64,000 bases of DNA from Yoonia sp. (GCF_014859355.1 NZ_JACUUJ010000008.1:19334-83333); one strand, 5' to 3'; positions 17,555 through 28,854 are shown, counted from the stretch's first letter. Notes: generated by a model from the letters alone, not told the origin. Program-made: numbers and translations.

Positions 17555-18346
17555 TCAGCCGCGATGTGCACCATCAGAAAGTGTTTTCACAAAGGCCAAA
17601 ACATCAGCCAAGCTATCGCCATTGGCGATCCGGTCCACGATGGCGGAACCAACGACCGCCCCATCGGCGATGCTGGCAATATTTTCGGCGGCTGCGGGCG
17701 TTTTTATGCCAAAGCCGACAATCACCGGCAGATTTGTTTTGGCTTTGATCCGGGCCACTTCTGGGGCGACATCGGCTGCCTGTGCCTCGGCAGTGCCGGT
17801 GATTCCCGTGACCGAGACGTAATAAACAAAGCCGGATGTATTTTGCAGCACCTTGGGCAGGCGTTTGTCATCGGTGGTCGGGGTGGCCAGCCGGATAAAG
17901 TTGATCCCGGCGGCCTGCGCGGGGATGCACAATTCGTCGTCTTCTTCGGGGGGCAGATCGACGATGATCAGCCCGTCGATACCCGCCGCGACCGCGTCTG
18001 ACAAAAACCGGTCAACGCCACGCGAATAGATCGGGTTGTAATAGCCCATCATGACAATGGGGGTGGTGTCATCCGTCTTGCGCAGCTCGCGGGCGTATTG
18101 CAGCGTTTTTTCAAGAGTTTGGCCACCCTCCAACGCGCGCTGACCGGCCAGCTGGATCGTGATGCCGTCGGCCATCGGATCGGTAAAGGGCATGCCCAGT
18201 TCGATGATATCAACGCCCGCGCCGGGCAGACCTTTGACGATATCCAGCCCAATGTCGTAGTTGGGATCACCCGCCATCACATAGGCGACAAAGGCTTTCT
18301 TGCCCTCGGCGCGCAACTGCGCAAATTTCGCGTCGATTCTGCTCAT
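17555..18346 (-). CDS. trpA: Tryptophan synthase alpha chain
   Basis: A 263-residue TIM-barrel enzyme that splits indole-3-glycerol phosphate and feeds indole to TrpB. Catalytic Glu49 and Asp60 lie in [33 protein letters not shown] and VGFGIKTP are conserved strands or phosphate-binding loops. Unlike in enteric bacteria it is not in an operon with trpB, which lies on the opposite strand about 5 kb away. It is divergent from ychF. Confidence 0.96.
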   Translation of the reverse strand: MSRIDAKFAQLRAEGKKAFVAYVMAGDPNYDIGLDIVKGLPGAGVDIIELGMPFTDPMADGITIQLAGQRALEGGQTLEKTLQYARELRKTDDTTPIVMMGYYNPIYSRGVDRFLSDAVAAGIDGLIIVDLPPEEDDELCIPAQAAGINFIRLATPTTDDKRLPKVLQNTSGFVYYVSVTGITGTAEAQAADVAPEVARIKAKTNLPVIVGFGIKTPAAAENIASIADGAVVGSAIVDRIANGDSLADVLAFVKTLSDGAHRG

Positions 18347-18491
18347 GATGACCCCCGTTTTGAAACCTTCGTCGGTGTGCGCGATGGGACACGGAAAATC
18401 AATGGGGGCGGTGAATTCTTCTGGGGTGCTGCGGCGCTTGCGTCAGCGGGCAAGCGCGCCTAGAAGCGCGATGAATTAAAGGAGAGCCGCC

Positions 18492-19589
18492 ATGGGTTTC
18501 AAGATGGGTATCGTGGGCTTGCCGAATGTCGGCAAATCAACCCTTTTCAATGCGCTGACGAAAACAGCCGCCGCACAGGCCGCCAATTTCCCGTTCTGCA
18601 CGATTGAACCCAATGTGGGCGACGTGGCTGTACCCGATGCGCGGTTGGACAAGCTGGCAGAAGTTGCCGGATCCAAGCAGATCATCCCAACGCGGATGAC
18701 CTTTGTCGATATCGCAGGTCTGGTCAAAGGGGCAAGCAAGGGCGAAGGGTTGGGGAACCAGTTTTTGGCCAACATCCGCGAATGCGACGCAATCGCCCAT
18801 GTCCTGCGCTGTTTTGAAGATGATGACATTACCCATGTCGAAGGCCGCGTTGACCCGGTGGAAGACGCCGATGTGATCGAAACCGAACTGATGCTGGCCG
18901 ATCTGGAAAGCATCGAGAAACGCCTGCAAAACCTGACACGCAAGGTCCGTGGTGGTGACAAGGATGCGGTGCAACAGGTGCGGCTTTTGGAGTCAGCACA
19001 AGCGGCATTGGAAAAAGGTCAGCCTGCCCGCACGGTAGCGGTGGACCCAGAGGACGCCAAGCAATGGCGGATGCTGCAACTGCTGACGACGAAACCGGTG
19101 CTTTATGTGTGCAACGTGGAAGAAGAAAGCGCACAGAGTGGCAACAGCCAATCCGTCCGCGTGGCGGAAATGGCGGCGGCACAGGGCAATTCCAGTGTCG
19201 TGATCAGCGCCCGGATCGAAGAAGAAATCAGTCAGCTTGATCCCGAAGAGGCGGATATGTTCCTGTCGGAAATGGGGTTGGAGGAACCGGGGTTGGATCG
19301 TTTGATTCGCGCCGGTTATGAATTGCTACACTTGCAAACCTATTTCACCGTGGGCCCGAAAGAGGCACGCGCCTGGACCATCAAGGCAGGGACATCAGCG
19401 CCGCAAGCGGCGGGTGTCATCCATGGCGATTTTGAACGCGGCTTTATTCGGGCGGAAACCATTGCCTACGATGATTTCGTGACATTGGGCGGTGAACAAG
19501 GCGCGAAAGAGGCGGGCAAGATGCGCGCGGAGGGCAAGAATTACATTGTCAGGGATGGTGATGTTTTGCACTTCTTGTTCAATACGTGA
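18492..19589 (+). CDS. ychF: Redox-regulated ATPase YchF (OLA1-like)
   Basis: A 365-residue Obg-family P-loop protein that binds ATP rather than GTP and associates with ribosomes. The P-loop GLPNVGKS is at about 9-16, [19 protein letters not shown] is the switch II region, and NVEE replaces the NKxD guanine-specificity motif, as expected in YchF. The coiled-coil insert around 130-200 and the C-terminal TGS domain ([15 protein letters not shown]) are intact. The AGGAG ribosome binding site is well placed. Family members affect stress resistance. Confidence 0.96.
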   Translation: MGFKMGIVGLPNVGKSTLFNALTKTAAAQAANFPFCTIEPNVGDVAVPDARLDKLAEVAGSKQIIPTRMTFVDIAGLVKGASKGEGLGNQFLANIRECDAIAHVLRCFEDDDITHVEGRVDPVEDADVIETELMLADLESIEKRLQNLTRKVRGGDKDAVQQVRLLESAQAALEKGQPARTVAVDPEDAKQWRMLQLLTTKPVLYVCNVEEESAQSGNSQSVRVAEMAAAQGNSSVVISARIEEEISQLDPEEADMFLSEMGLEEPGLDRLIRAGYELLHLQTYFTVGPKEARAWTIKAGTSAPQAAGVIHGDFERGFIRAETIAYDDFVTLGGEQGAKEAGKMRAEGKNYIVRDGDVLHFLFNT

Positions 19590-19673
19590 CAGGCTAAGGG
19601 CATCTTTCTTTCTGGTTTGTTTTTGCGCAGGTCAGTCAGGGAATATCTGGCATTTCACCGCGTTCCGCGGCTG

Positions 19674-20983
19674 CTACGCAACCCTGACGGTCGTGGCGAT
19701 GTCAGCCATGTCATGCGTGTCGGGCGCAAAGCGCAGATGAGATACAAGATTGCGCAAATTAACAGCCTGTCCGCGCATCGTTTGCATGGCGCGCAACGTT
19801 TCTTCGACCATGCTCGCGTTCATTTGGGTCATGCGGTCCATTTCCGTTACCGCGCTGTTGATTTCTTCCAGACCTTGTGACTGTTCGCGCGCGGCCTCGG
19901 ACGAACGCACGGCCGGTGATCGCACCTCGAAGGCGACAACAGCAAAGCCGCGCCCTGCATCGCCGGCCCGTGCCGCTTCCACACCAGCGTTGAGTGCGAG
20001 CAGATTGGTTTGAAATGCAACATCGTCAATCATGCCGGTGATCCGGGAAATACTACCCAATGAAATGTTGATCGCTTCCATTGCACTCGCTGCAAGGGCA
20101 ATGATCTCTGCGCCTTTTCACCAACCTCGCTGGTCTGAAGTGCATTTTCCGAGGATGATGCGATGCGCGCGGTCATCTCGTTCATTGCGGTGGCTGTTTG
20201 CTCTAGCGCGGCGGCTTGGCTGACGGTGCGGGTTGACAGTTGATCGGCAGACTAGGTGATATCACCTGACAGCCGTGAAAGCGACTGCATCGCGGCTGAC
20301 ATTTTCTGAATCGTTGCCCCCAACAGGCGCGTCGCATCGTTAAACTTGATCCGCACAAGATCGTATCGCTTGGGGAAATCGCTGGTTACGGGGCTGCTGA
20401 TCATATGCCCTAAATTTCCACGGGCCAATTTGTCGATCGCGATGCCAAGGTAATCAAAGGCTTTCTTCTGTTCCTCGCCCCAGACGGTAAAAGTAATATC
20501 GACCACCCTTTCCATGTCCAGCGCCAGGGCCCGCGTCAGGGTCGCGACGACGGCTGCAGACCGCCCCGACCTACGGCGGAAAAATTCACGCGTCAGCTTT
20601 TTCATAAAAATTTAAATCAGATGGAAAGAGGCGCAGGCATAGGCAGAAAGGGACATATCCAGCGGCAAGTTGATCCTTGCGTGGGTCCGCCCGATCCGTT
20701 CGGTCGAAGCGATGTAATTGGGGCCGAAATCCCCCGCGAACAGAATTTGCCAGTGTTTTTTCTGGGCATTGCGCGCTGAATCAACCTGCCCCGGTCAGGG
20801 AAAGAATTTCACGGTTTCACCATCCACGAGCGCCCGTTCATAGAAGCGGCCAAGAACCTCATCCAAGGCGGGCATCAAATGTTGCCCGGCCTCTTTCAAT
20901 AAATTCAGATTTCCGAGGTCGAATTGCCGCAGCTTGTGAGCGATTGAGAAGGTCATGTGTGTTCCGCGAAAAACAGGTTTCAC
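19674..20983 (-). pseudogene. Globin-coupled methyl-accepting chemotaxis protein, decayed
   Basis: Read on the minus strand, the N-terminal part is a protoglobin sensor domain (LDEVLGRFYERAL, then QKKHWQILFAGDF and RIGRTHARINLPL). A linker follows, then a chemotaxis signalling domain ([54 protein letters not shown]). The frame is broken by three in-frame stops (TGA at 20795, TAA at 20612, TAG at 20252) and a frameshift near 20109-20116. The signalling hairpin also seems to have lost an internal stretch, since [16 protein letters not shown] joins parts that are normally about 50-60 residues apart. An intact copy would sense oxygen or a redox gas and signal to CheA. No chemotaxis genes are nearby. 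Confidence 0.85.
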
Positions 20984-21049
20984 CTTCTGGATTACAGTCT
21001 CGGTGTTAGAAAAGCGTAAACCAGTGGCGCTGTCATGCGGAACGTTTCA

Positions 21050-21892
21050 TTATTTATCCCGCGCCCCCTCATTGCGCAGTCTTTGGCGAATACGGGCGGC
21101 GCGTTCCGGCGGCAGGGTTGGCGCGGCGTCGCGCATCTGTGCGACCTTTGCCTCGGCACCTGCTATCAAGCCCGGAATGTGCTGCGCCTCGGGCAGGTTT
21201 TTCCAGTATTTGCGCGGCATTTCCGATGTCATCGCCTGCACCTTAACCCTTGCAGGGTTGAAGATATTGCAGAAATATGTGCCCCAAAGCGCCTCTGCTG
21301 CGTCATCTGGCAGGTCTGGTTTTGGCTGGCCGGGGTGAAATGTCAGATTGCCGTCCACGAACTGCGCCGTCACATCCGGTGTGGCGATCATCCAGTCCAT
21401 GTCGGCAAACCGGCGACCGAAGAAGGGGGCGGTGGGTTCGACCGTGTGATGCGTGGGTTCAAACCACGCGGCAAAACTGCGGCGCGCGCCACCTTGTCGC
21501 AGGTCGCGAAAGCGGACAAAGGCCTTCATCTTGTGTTTGCATCGCTGCACGGCCTTTTCCATCTGGAGCAGTTTGGCCAGATCAGGATCAGTCTGATCTT
21601 GCATCAGCCCCTTTTCATGCCGCAAGCGCCACAAGAGCGTGTAAAGCCGGGCAAACCGTTGCGGGTCTTTGTGCCAAATCACCGTATTGGCCAGTTGCAG
21701 GAAACTTTGCGGGGCTTTTACGGGGCGCGTGGGCGGGGGCAGGTCGGTTGTGCCTTCGAACAGGGCGGGCATGTCGTGGTCAAAATCCCACAGCACGTTC
21801 TGTGGTGATACGCCCGCGCCAATCAGCCGTTTCGCGGCATCGCGCCACGCCAGATCGGTGCCGATGCGGGGTAGGGGGACTGTGTAGATCAT
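21050..21892 (-). CDS. DUF4130-type DNA metabolism protein (TIGR03915 family)
   Basis: About 280 residues starting MIYTVPLP. The start overlaps the stop of the upstream radical SAM gene (ATGA), which fixes the start and indicates translational coupling. Conserved parts are NVLWDF, ARLYTLLWRLRHEKGL, KAVQRCKHKMKAFVRFR, AWFEPTHHTVE, FFGRRFADMDW and the Glu/Trp-rich GTYFCNIFNPARVKVQAM. In some bacteria this domain is fused to a uracil-DNA glycosylase-like (UdgX) domain; here the protein ends before any such domain. The pairing with the radical SAM partner is conserved, but the reaction is unknown. Confidence 0.85.
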   Translation of the reverse strand: MIYTVPLPRIGTDLAWRDAAKRLIGAGVSPQNVLWDFDHDMPALFEGTTDLPPPTRPVKAPQSFLQLANTVIWHKDPQRFARLYTLLWRLRHEKGLMQDQTDPDLAKLLQMEKAVQRCKHKMKAFVRFRDLRQGGARRSFAAWFEPTHHTVEPTAPFFGRRFADMDWMIATPDVTAQFVDGNLTFHPGQPKPDLPDDAAEALWGTYFCNIFNPARVKVQAMTSEMPRKYWKNLPEAQHIPGLIAGAEAKVAQMRDAAPTLPPERAARIRQRLRNEGARDK

Positions 21893-23124
21893 AGCAGTTG
21901 CAATTGTTCCGGTGGCGGGGCAAAGCGCGCGCGCAAATCGGCGCTGTCGGTCAGCGCGCCTGGCCGCCAATCCTGCGCCACGATAAAGGCGCGGGCCTTT
22001 TTCAATGCGGCCCCCATGCGCAGCAGATCATCATAGCGCAGGGTGCGATGCCGCCTTGTCTGCAATATGCGGCCGACTGTGCGCGTCCCGAAGCCCGGCA
22101 CGCGCAACAGCATATCGCGCCCGGCCCGGTTCACATCCACCGGAAAACGCGCGCGGTTCTGCAAAGCCCATGCCAGTTTTGGATCAATGTCCAGATCAAG
22201 GTTGCCATCGGCGCGGGCGGCGGTGATTTCAGCCACGTCAAAGCCGTAGAACCGCAAAAGCCAATCCGCCTGATACAGCCTGTGTTCGCGCACCAGCGGT
22301 GGTTTGATCAGCGGCAAAACGGCGGACGCATCGGGAATGGGCGAAAATGCCGAATAATACACCCGCCGCAGTCCGTAATTGCAATAAAGTCGGGTGGATT
22401 GCCCCAATATCGTTGCATCTGTCGCACCATCTGCGCCCACGATCATCTGGGTGGATTGGCCCGCGGGCGCGAATTTTGGCCCCCTTTTGCCGCGATAGCT
22501 GCGTTCGTCTGCCGCGGCTTTGCGTTCCTTGACATCGCCCATCGCCTTGCGGATCGTCACTGGGTTCTTTTCGGGGGCATAGGCGCGCACGGCGGCATCT
22601 GTCGGCAGTTCCACGTTGATCGACAGGCGGTCGGCAAATAGCCCCGCCTGTTCGATCAGTTCGGGGGCAGCATCTGGGATGGTTTTCAGGTGGATATAGC
22701 CACGAAACCCTTCATTCTCGCGTAGGCGCTTGGCGATTTGAACCATTGCTTCCATCGTGGCGTCGGGGGACCGGATGATGCCCGAGGATAAAAACAGCCC
22801 TTCGATGTAATTACGGCGGTAGAATTCGATAGTAAGCTGCACGACCTCGTCCACCGAAAACCGTGCACGGGCCACGTTTGATGACACGCGGTTGATGCAA
22901 TAGGCGCAATCGTAGATGCAAAAATTCGTCATCAGGATTTTCAACAGGCTGATGCAGCGGCCATCGGGGGCGTAGGAATGGCAGATACCCGACCCTTCGG
23001 TCGACCCCAGCCCCTTGCCGTCGCGGCTGTCGCGCTGCGTGGTCCCGCTGGATGCGCAGGACGCATCATAGCGGGCGGCATCGCTGAGAATCGCAAGTTT
23101 TTCTGTCAGTGTGAATCGGCCCAT
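21889..23124 (-). CDS. Putative DNA modification/repair radical SAM protein (TIGR03916 family)
   Basis: A 411-residue radical SAM enzyme. The iron-sulphur motif NFCIYDCAYCINR places the three Cys at about 69, 73 and 76. FLSSGIIRSPDATMEAM and the YIHLKTIPDA strand continue the barrel, and an ANIVGADGA-like segment (QMIVGADGATDATI) follows. The C-terminus has a helix-hairpin-helix-like DNA-binding element (VNRAGRDMLLRVPGFGTRTV). It is coupled by a 4-base overlap to the DUF4130 gene. Linkage of the family to DNA repair is inferred from context and the helix-hairpin-helix; no substrate is established. Confidence 0.87.
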   Translation of the reverse strand: MGRFTLTEKLAILSDAARYDASCASSGTTQRDSRDGKGLGSTEGSGICHSYAPDGRCISLLKILMTNFCIYDCAYCINRVSSNVARARFSVDEVVQLTIEFYRRNYIEGLFLSSGIIRSPDATMEAMVQIAKRLRENEGFRGYIHLKTIPDAAPELIEQAGLFADRLSINVELPTDAAVRAYAPEKNPVTIRKAMGDVKERKAAADERSYRGKRGPKFAPAGQSTQMIVGADGATDATILGQSTRLYCNYGLRRVYYSAFSPIPDASAVLPLIKPPLVREHRLYQADWLLRFYGFDVAEITAARADGNLDLDIDPKLAWALQNRARFPVDVNRAGRDMLLRVPGFGTRTVGRILQTRRHRTLRYDDLLRMGAALKKARAFIVAQDWRPGALTDSADLRARFAPPPEQLQLL

Positions 23125-23204
23125 TTGTTCATGTTATGTTCTTATTCTGGCGGTGGCAAGCCGCGGCACGACACTGTGGCAGATCAAGTTTGCACTGCCC
23201 GGCG

Positions 23205-23236
23205 TGCAAGGGTCATGGACATCCACGGCCCTTGCA
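23205..23236 (-). terminator. Hairpin just after valS
   Basis: TGCAAGGG at 23205-23212 is the inverted complement of CCCTTGCA at 23229-23236, and inner bases TGG/CCA extend the stem. It lies 8 bases past the valS stop. A T-run is missing on the minus strand, so it may stabilise the mRNA 3' end rather than act as a classic terminator. Confidence 0.5.
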
Positions 23237-23243
23237 AGTCGTT

Positions 23244-26200
23244 TTATCCAATTTCGCGCAAACGGGCGACAGCGGCTTTCAACTGGGTTTCCTCTGCTTC
23301 GCGCAGGGCCAGATTTTCGCGGGCTTCGGCGACCACATCATCGGGGGCAGAGGCCACGAAATTGGGGTTGTTCAGCCGCCCGCGCAGGCCACCCAATTCC
23401 TTGCCCAGCTTTTGCAAGGTCTTTTCCAGACGCGCAATTTCTTCGGGGACGTCTATCAGATCCGCCAGCGGCAAACCAAAGGTGCCGCCGTCCATCGGTA
23501 TCGTCACACAGCCCTTTGGGAAAGCATCGACATGGGTCAGGCTGTCGATCCGGGCCAGCCGCTGGATCAGCGCGGCGTTGGTATCCCACGCCGCCTGTCC
23601 GCGCGCATCCAACCCCATGACGACCAGCGGCACCTTGGCCCCTGCGGGCACATGGGCCTGCGCACGGGCGCTGCGGGTGTTGTCGATCAGGTCAATCACC
23701 CAGTTCATTTCCCGGTCGGCATCGGCATCGACCAGTTCCGCCGCCGCGTATGCGGGCCAATCGGCATGGGCCAGCATCTTGGCGCGGTTTTTGGCCAGCC
23801 CCCACAGTTCTTCGGTGATGAACGGCATGATCGGGTGCAACAGGATCAGGCATTGGTCCAGCACCCAGCGCAAGGTCTGTTCGGTCTCGGCCTTGGCGGG
23901 GGCATCATCGCCTTGCAGAATGGGTTTGGAAAATTCCAGATACCAGTCACAGACTTTGCCCCACGTGAAGGCATAAAGCACGTTCGCGGCATCGTTGAAA
24001 CGATAGCTTTCCAATGCGGCGTCCACGTGTTCGCGCACCTTTGCCGTCTCACCAATGATCCATTTGTTCAGCGTTTGCGCGACTACTGGCCGGGTCGCAT
24101 CGCCGGGGTAGGGAATCTCGTAGTGTTCGGCAAAGCTGAAGGCGTTCCAAAGTTTCGTGCCGAAATTGCGATAGCCCTTGATCCGGTCCTCAGAGATTTT
24201 CAGCACGCCGCCAAGCGCCGCCATCTGCGCGTTGGAAAACCGCAGGGCGTCTGCGCCGTAAAGGTCGATCATATCCAGCGGGTCGATGACGTTGCCCTTG
24301 GTCTTGGACATTTTCTCGCCTTTGGCGTCGCGGACTAGCTGGTGCAGATAGACGGTGTGGAACGGTGCGGTTTCCATGATCGACTCTGACATCATCATCA
24401 TGCGGGCAACCCAGAAAAACAGAATGTCCTGCCCCGTGATCAGCACGTCACCGGGGAAATATTTTTGCAGTTCCGGCGTGTTTTCGGGCCAGCCCAGCGT
24501 GCCAAACGGCCAAAGGCCGGAGGAAAACCATGTGTCGAGGACGTCGGGGTCGCGCCAGACGGGAAAGACCAGTTTCATGGGGTCTTGTGTCACGTTATAT
24601 TCCGCCAGACTGGCCGAGAAACGGTCAATCGCGGTGGCCTTGTCTGCGACTTCGATAACGGTTGCATGGCTTAGCGGGCTGGGGATATCGGCGTTATCAA
24701 AGATAAACGCCGATTTCACACTGTCGAAATCCGGCCCGCAATGCATGACCGTTCCGCGGTGAACCATGCCATCCAGCAACAGGCCCAAAAGCGCGACCTC
24801 ATCCAGATCGCCAGAGGGGTTGTGTTCATCCGCGACCCCAAGGTCGAGCCCATACCACACCGGAATTTGGTGCCCCCACCACAGCTGTCGTGAAATGCAC
24901 CATGGCTCGATGTTCTCCAGCCAGTGATAATAGACCTTTTCGCCGCTTTCAGGGATGATCTTTGTCCGCCCGGTCCGCACCGCATCCAGCGCGGGGCCGA
25001 CGATTTTGGCTGTGTCCACGAACCATTGGTCGGTCAGCATCGGTTCGATCACAACCTTGGAGCGGTCGCCGAACGGCTGCATGATCTTTTTGTTTTCGAC
25101 GAAGGGAACGAATTCCGGTTCGTCGTCGATGGGTGAACCCGCCGCCGTGGCGTCGGAACCACCCATCCTACGGGGGTTGGGGATCATCACCGCCAGCCCC
25201 TCTGCTGTGACATCCGCAATGACGCGCTTGCGCGCCTCGAACCGGTCCAGCCCGCGATATTCATCAGGCACAAGGTTCATCGCCGCGATTTTTGCCTCGT
25301 CGAAACCTTCTTCGCCATTGGCGATGGCTTGCGCGATGGCGGCTTCTTCGGCGTAGGGCAAGCCGTCGGCGCGCATCGCGCCCTTGGTGTCCATCAGCGC
25401 ATACATCGGGATATTGCCGCGCTTTGCGACTTCGTAGTCATTAAAATCATGTGCGCCGGTGATTTTCACCGCACCTGACCCGAAATCAGGATCAGGGTAA
25501 GGGTCGGTGATGATCGGGATCAGGCGGCGGTGTTCGCGTGGCCCCACGGGGATTTCGCACAGCTTGCCGACAAGCGGGGCATAGCGCGCATCATCCTTGT
25601 GGACGGCAACCGCGCCGTCGCCCAACATCGTTTCGGGGCGCGTTGTGGCGATCGCGATATAATCGCGCGTCTCGCGCAGGGTCACATTGCCGTCTGCGTC
25701 TTTTTCGACGTATTCATAGGTTTCCCCACCGGCCAGCGGGTATTTGAAATGCCACATATGGCCGTCAACTTCGATATTCTCGACCTCTAGGTCGGAAATC
25801 GCGGTTTCAAAATGCGGGTCCCAGTTGACCAGCCGCTTGCCGCGATAGATCAGGCCCTTGTGATACATTTCCACGAATACACGGATCACGGCATCGTGGA
25901 AATTGCCGGGCTTTTCTGTGGCTGGCGCGCTGTCGGCCCCCGACATGGTAAAGGCGGATCGCCCCCAATCCATGCTGTCGCCCAGACGGCGGGCCTGCTG
26001 TTCGATGACGCCGCCCTTGTCGCTTTTCCAGTCCCAGACTTTTTTCAGAAATTCCTCGCGGCCCAGATCAACCCGCTTGGGCTGGCCCGTGGCGGCCAGT
26101 TCCTTTTCGACCATCAACTGCGTGGCGATCCCCGCGTGATCCAGCCCCGGCTGCCACAGCGTGTCAAACCCCTGCATCCGTTTCCAGCGCGTCAGGATAT

Positions 26201-26381
26201 CCATCAGCGTATGGTTAAAGGCGTGCCCCACGTGCAGATGCCCGGTCACGTTGGGAGGCGGCAGCATGATGCAGAACGTGTCGTCGCGTGACGCATTGGC
26301 CCCCGCTTTGAAGGCCCCTGCATTTTCCCACATTTGATAGATGCGCGGTTCGGCGGTTTTGGCGTCGAAGGTCTTTTCCAT
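23244..26381 (-). CDS. valS: Valyl-tRNA synthetase
   Basis: A 1045-residue class Ia synthetase that charges tRNA-Val. The HIGH-type ATP motif is in [12 protein letters not shown] at about 42-53, and the KMSKS-type motif is [10 protein letters not shown] at about 688-697. The editing domain (CP1) contains [11 protein letters not shown] and [30 protein letters not shown] marks the catalytic core, and the C-terminal coiled coil ([19 protein letters not shown]) binds the tRNA. The length is somewhat above the E. coli form because of an insertion around [16 protein letters not shown], which is usual for alphaproteobacteria. Confidence 0.97.
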   Translation of the reverse strand: MEKTFDAKTAEPRIYQMWENAGAFKAGANASRDDTFCIMLPPPNVTGHLHVGHAFNHTLMDILTRWKRMQGFDTLWQPGLDHAGIATQLMVEKELAATGQPKRVDLGREEFLKKVWDWKSDKGGVIEQQARRLGDSMDWGRSAFTMSGADSAPATEKPGNFHDAVIRVFVEMYHKGLIYRGKRLVNWDPHFETAISDLEVENIEVDGHMWHFKYPLAGGETYEYVEKDADGNVTLRETRDYIAIATTRPETMLGDGAVAVHKDDARYAPLVGKLCEIPVGPREHRRLIPIITDPYPDPDFGSGAVKITGAHDFNDYEVAKRGNIPMYALMDTKGAMRADGLPYAEEAAIAQAIANGEEGFDEAKIAAMNLVPDEYRGLDRFEARKRVIADVTAEGLAVMIPNPRRMGGSDATAAGSPIDDEPEFVPFVENKKIMQPFGDRSKVVIEPMLTDQWFVDTAKIVGPALDAVRTGRTKIIPESGEKVYYHWLENIEPWCISRQLWWGHQIPVWYGLDLGVADEHNPSGDLDEVALLGLLLDGMVHRGTVMHCGPDFDSVKSAFIFDNADIPSPLSHATVIEVADKATAIDRFSASLAEYNVTQDPMKLVFPVWRDPDVLDTWFSSGLWPFGTLGWPENTPELQKYFPGDVLITGQDILFFWVARMMMMSESIMETAPFHTVYLHQLVRDAKGEKMSKTKGNVIDPLDMIDLYGADALRFSNAQMAALGGVLKISEDRIKGYRNFGTKLWNAFSFAEHYEIPYPGDATRPVVAQTLNKWIIGETAKVREHVDAALESYRFNDAANVLYAFTWGKVCDWYLEFSKPILQGDDAPAKAETEQTLRWVLDQCLILLHPIMPFITEELWGLAKNRAKMLAHADWPAYAAAELVDADADREMNWVIDLIDNTRSARAQAHVPAGAKVPLVVMGLDARGQAAWDTNAALIQRLARIDSLTHVDAFPKGCVTIPMDGGTFGLPLADLIDVPEEIARLEKTLQKLGKELGGLRGRLNNPNFVASAPDDVVAEARENLALREAEETQLKAAVARLREIG

Positions 26382-26553
26382 GTGTGGGCGTCCGTTCGGG
26401 ATTGTTTACGTTGTTATCGTATGGCCTAGCAAACGGACCAACAAAGGAAAAGGCCGATCATCCGCAAAACATTGCGCAACTGCGCTGTCGCACGTCTGGA
26501 CAACAGACAAAGTGGACCTAGGGTAGGCGCGTCAGATCAAGGGGACGCTGCAC

Positions 26554-28854
26554 ATGGAAAAATTTGGCAAAAGCCAGCCGGTCAAACGTGTTGAGGATAT
26601 CCGTTTTCTGACGGGGCATGGCCGCTACGTCGATGACATCGCCCCGGCGGATGCGCTGCATGCGTGGTTTCTGCGTGCGACCGTGGCCCATGGTGCAATC
26701 ACAACGCTTGATCTGGATGCGGCCCGCGCGATGCCCGGCGTGCATCTGATCGTCACAGCCGATGATCTGCTGGCTGCGGGCGTGGTGCTGGGCATGGCGG
26801 GCAAGATCGTGCAAAACCGCGACGGCAGCATGGGGGCGGCCCCCGAACGCCCGATCCTTGCCCGTGGCCGCGTGCGCCACGTGGGCGAGGCGATTGCCAT
26901 GATCGTCGCCGACAGCGTGCTGGCCGCCAAGGATGCGTCCGAGGTGATCGGGCTGGAAATCGACGATCTGCCGGTGCATGTCGCTCTGGCCGTCGGCGGC
27001 GATGCGATTCATCCCGAGGCCCCTGAAAACCTTGCCTTTGACTGGGGGATGGGGCACGAGGCCGCCGTGCGCGCGGCAATTGATGCCGCCGCAAGGGTGG
27101 TGCGCGTGGATGTTTTCGACAACCGCGTGATCGTCAATTCCATGGAACCGCGCGGCTGTTTTGCCGAAGTGACCGACGGCCGTTTGCATCTTGCGTTCAA
27201 CGGGCAGGGCGTTTGGGGCATGAAGGGCGATCTGGCGCGCCATTTCGGCCTGTCGCCCGATGATGTGCGCGTGACCAACCCCGATGTGGGGGGCGGTTTC
27301 GGGATGAAGGGAATGCGTTACCCTGAATACTTCGCCGTAGCCCATGCCGCCCGCGTGCTGGGCCGCCCGGTGCGCTGGATGTCCGACCGGACCGAGGCGA
27401 TGTTGACCGATAACGCAGGCCGCGATCTGACGACGACAGCAACACTTGCCCTTGATGCTAACAATCGAATCACGGCCTATCACCTTGATACGATTGCCAA
27501 TATGGGCGCATATAATTCGCAATTTGCCCAAGCCATCCAGACAGAGCTGTTTTCCAAGGTCATGATGGGCACCTACGATGTGCAGACCGCCTATATGCGC
27601 ACCCGCGGAGTGTTTACCAATACGACACCGGTTGATGCCTATCGTGGGGCGGGGCGACCAGAGGCGATTTTTGTGTTGGAACGTATCATGGATGAGGCCG
27701 CACGGCAGTTAGGCATTGACCCTTGGGAGTTGCGCCAGCGTAATTTTATCCGTCCCGATCAGTTTCCTTATACTTCCGCGACCGGCGTGACCTATGACGT
27801 GGGCGACTTCGCGCGCGTGCTGTCGCGTGCCGGCGCGCAGGCGGATCGCGAAGGTTTCGCTGCGCGCAAGGCCGCATCGGCGGCGGCGGGCAAGCTGCGC
27901 GGGCAGGGGCTGTGTTACTATATCGAAAGCATCTTGGGTGATCCTGTTGAAACCACCAGGGTGGAATTCACCGGCGACGGCGCGCTGATCTATGTGGGCA
28001 CGCAATCGAACGGGCAGGGGCATGAAACCGTCTATGCCCAGTTTCTGGCCGATCAGACAGGCATTCCCGCCGACGGCATTACCGTTGTTCAAGGCGACAG
28101 TGACCGGATCGCCACCGGCGGCGGCACCGGCGGGTCGCGGTCTGTCACGGTGCAGAACACCGCCACATTGGCCACGGTCGATGTGATGCTGGACGCCTTC
28201 ACCGCATTTCTGGCCGAGGTCGCGGGCGTGGATGCCAGCGCCGTCAGTTTTGATGACGAACGGTTCCGCATCGCGGGGTCCAACCTGACACCTACCATTC
28301 TGGACCTGGCCGATATGGCCCGCGCCGCAGGCCGCGATGATCTGCTGACCCACAGTGCGCGGATCAAGCTGGACAACCGCAGTTTCCCCAATGGCGCCCA
28401 TGTGGCCGAGGTGGAAATTGACCCCGATACCGGTGTCGTCACCGTGGACCGCTATACCGTGGTTGATGATTTCGGCAACCTGATCAACCCGATGCTGGCC
28501 GAAGGGCAGGTGCATGGCGGTATCGCCCAAGGGGTCGGGCAGGCGTTGACGGAACGGGTGGTGTTTGATGCGGATGGCCAGTTGCTCACGGCAAGTTTCA
28601 TGGACTATGCGATGCCACGGGCTGATGATTTGCCCATGATCGGGTTTTCGACGCAAAGCACACCGTCGCTTTATAACCCTATGGGCATGAAAGGCTGTGG
28701 CGAGGCTGGCACCGTCGGCGCATTGGCCGCTGTCAGCAATGCCGTTGTCGATGCCCTGTGGGACATCGGTGTGCGACAGGTCGCGATGCCGTTCACACCC
28801 AACAGGATCTGGCATGCAATTGAGGCGGTAAAAGGTGAAAGTGCAGCTGCGTGA
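26554..28854 (+). CDS. Molybdenum hydroxylase large subunit (xanthine dehydrogenase/CoxL form II-like)
   Basis: A 766-residue molybdopterin-binding subunit of the xanthine oxidase family. The active-site loop reads AYRGAGR at about 362-368, the form II signature, not the AYxCSFR of true carbon monoxide dehydrogenase. VGGGFGMKG at about 246-253 and GCGEAGT near 714-720 (catalytic Glu about 717) are in place. The N-terminal domain begins VKRVEDIRFLTGHGRYVDD. No FAD (medium) or 2Fe-2S (small) subunit gene is adjacent, so its partners must lie elsewhere. The substrate is probably an N-heterocycle or aldehyde rather than CO. The start follows an AAGGGGA ribosome binding site. Confidence 0.88.
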   Translation: MEKFGKSQPVKRVEDIRFLTGHGRYVDDIAPADALHAWFLRATVAHGAITTLDLDAARAMPGVHLIVTADDLLAAGVVLGMAGKIVQNRDGSMGAAPERPILARGRVRHVGEAIAMIVADSVLAAKDASEVIGLEIDDLPVHVALAVGGDAIHPEAPENLAFDWGMGHEAAVRAAIDAAARVVRVDVFDNRVIVNSMEPRGCFAEVTDGRLHLAFNGQGVWGMKGDLARHFGLSPDDVRVTNPDVGGGFGMKGMRYPEYFAVAHAARVLGRPVRWMSDRTEAMLTDNAGRDLTTTATLALDANNRITAYHLDTIANMGAYNSQFAQAIQTELFSKVMMGTYDVQTAYMRTRGVFTNTTPVDAYRGAGRPEAIFVLERIMDEAARQLGIDPWELRQRNFIRPDQFPYTSATGVTYDVGDFARVLSRAGAQADREGFAARKAASAAAGKLRGQGLCYYIESILGDPVETTRVEFTGDGALIYVGTQSNGQGHETVYAQFLADQTGIPADGITVVQGDSDRIATGGGTGGSRSVTVQNTATLATVDVMLDAFTAFLAEVAGVDASAVSFDDERFRIAGSNLTPTILDLADMARAAGRDDLLTHSARIKLDNRSFPNGAHVAEVEIDPDTGVVTVDRYTVVDDFGNLINPMLAEGQVHGGIAQGVGQALTERVVFDADGQLLTASFMDYAMPRADDLPMIGFSTQSTPSLYNPMGMKGCGEAGTVGALAAVSNAVVDALWDIGVRQVAMPFTPNRIWHAIEAVKGESAAA

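Noticed and set aside
19674..20081. Stand-alone chemotaxis-like gene
   Set aside because: It is the 3' fragment of the decayed globin-coupled receptor; its start codon is internal to the signalling domain.
23136..24338. 400-residue plus-strand frame inside valS
   Set aside because: It has no recognisable domain and lies wholly antisense to valS motifs.
26554..28854. Carbon monoxide dehydrogenase large subunit
   Set aside because: The active-site loop is AYRGAGR, not the Cys-containing AYxCSFR needed for CO oxidation, and the other subunits are absent.
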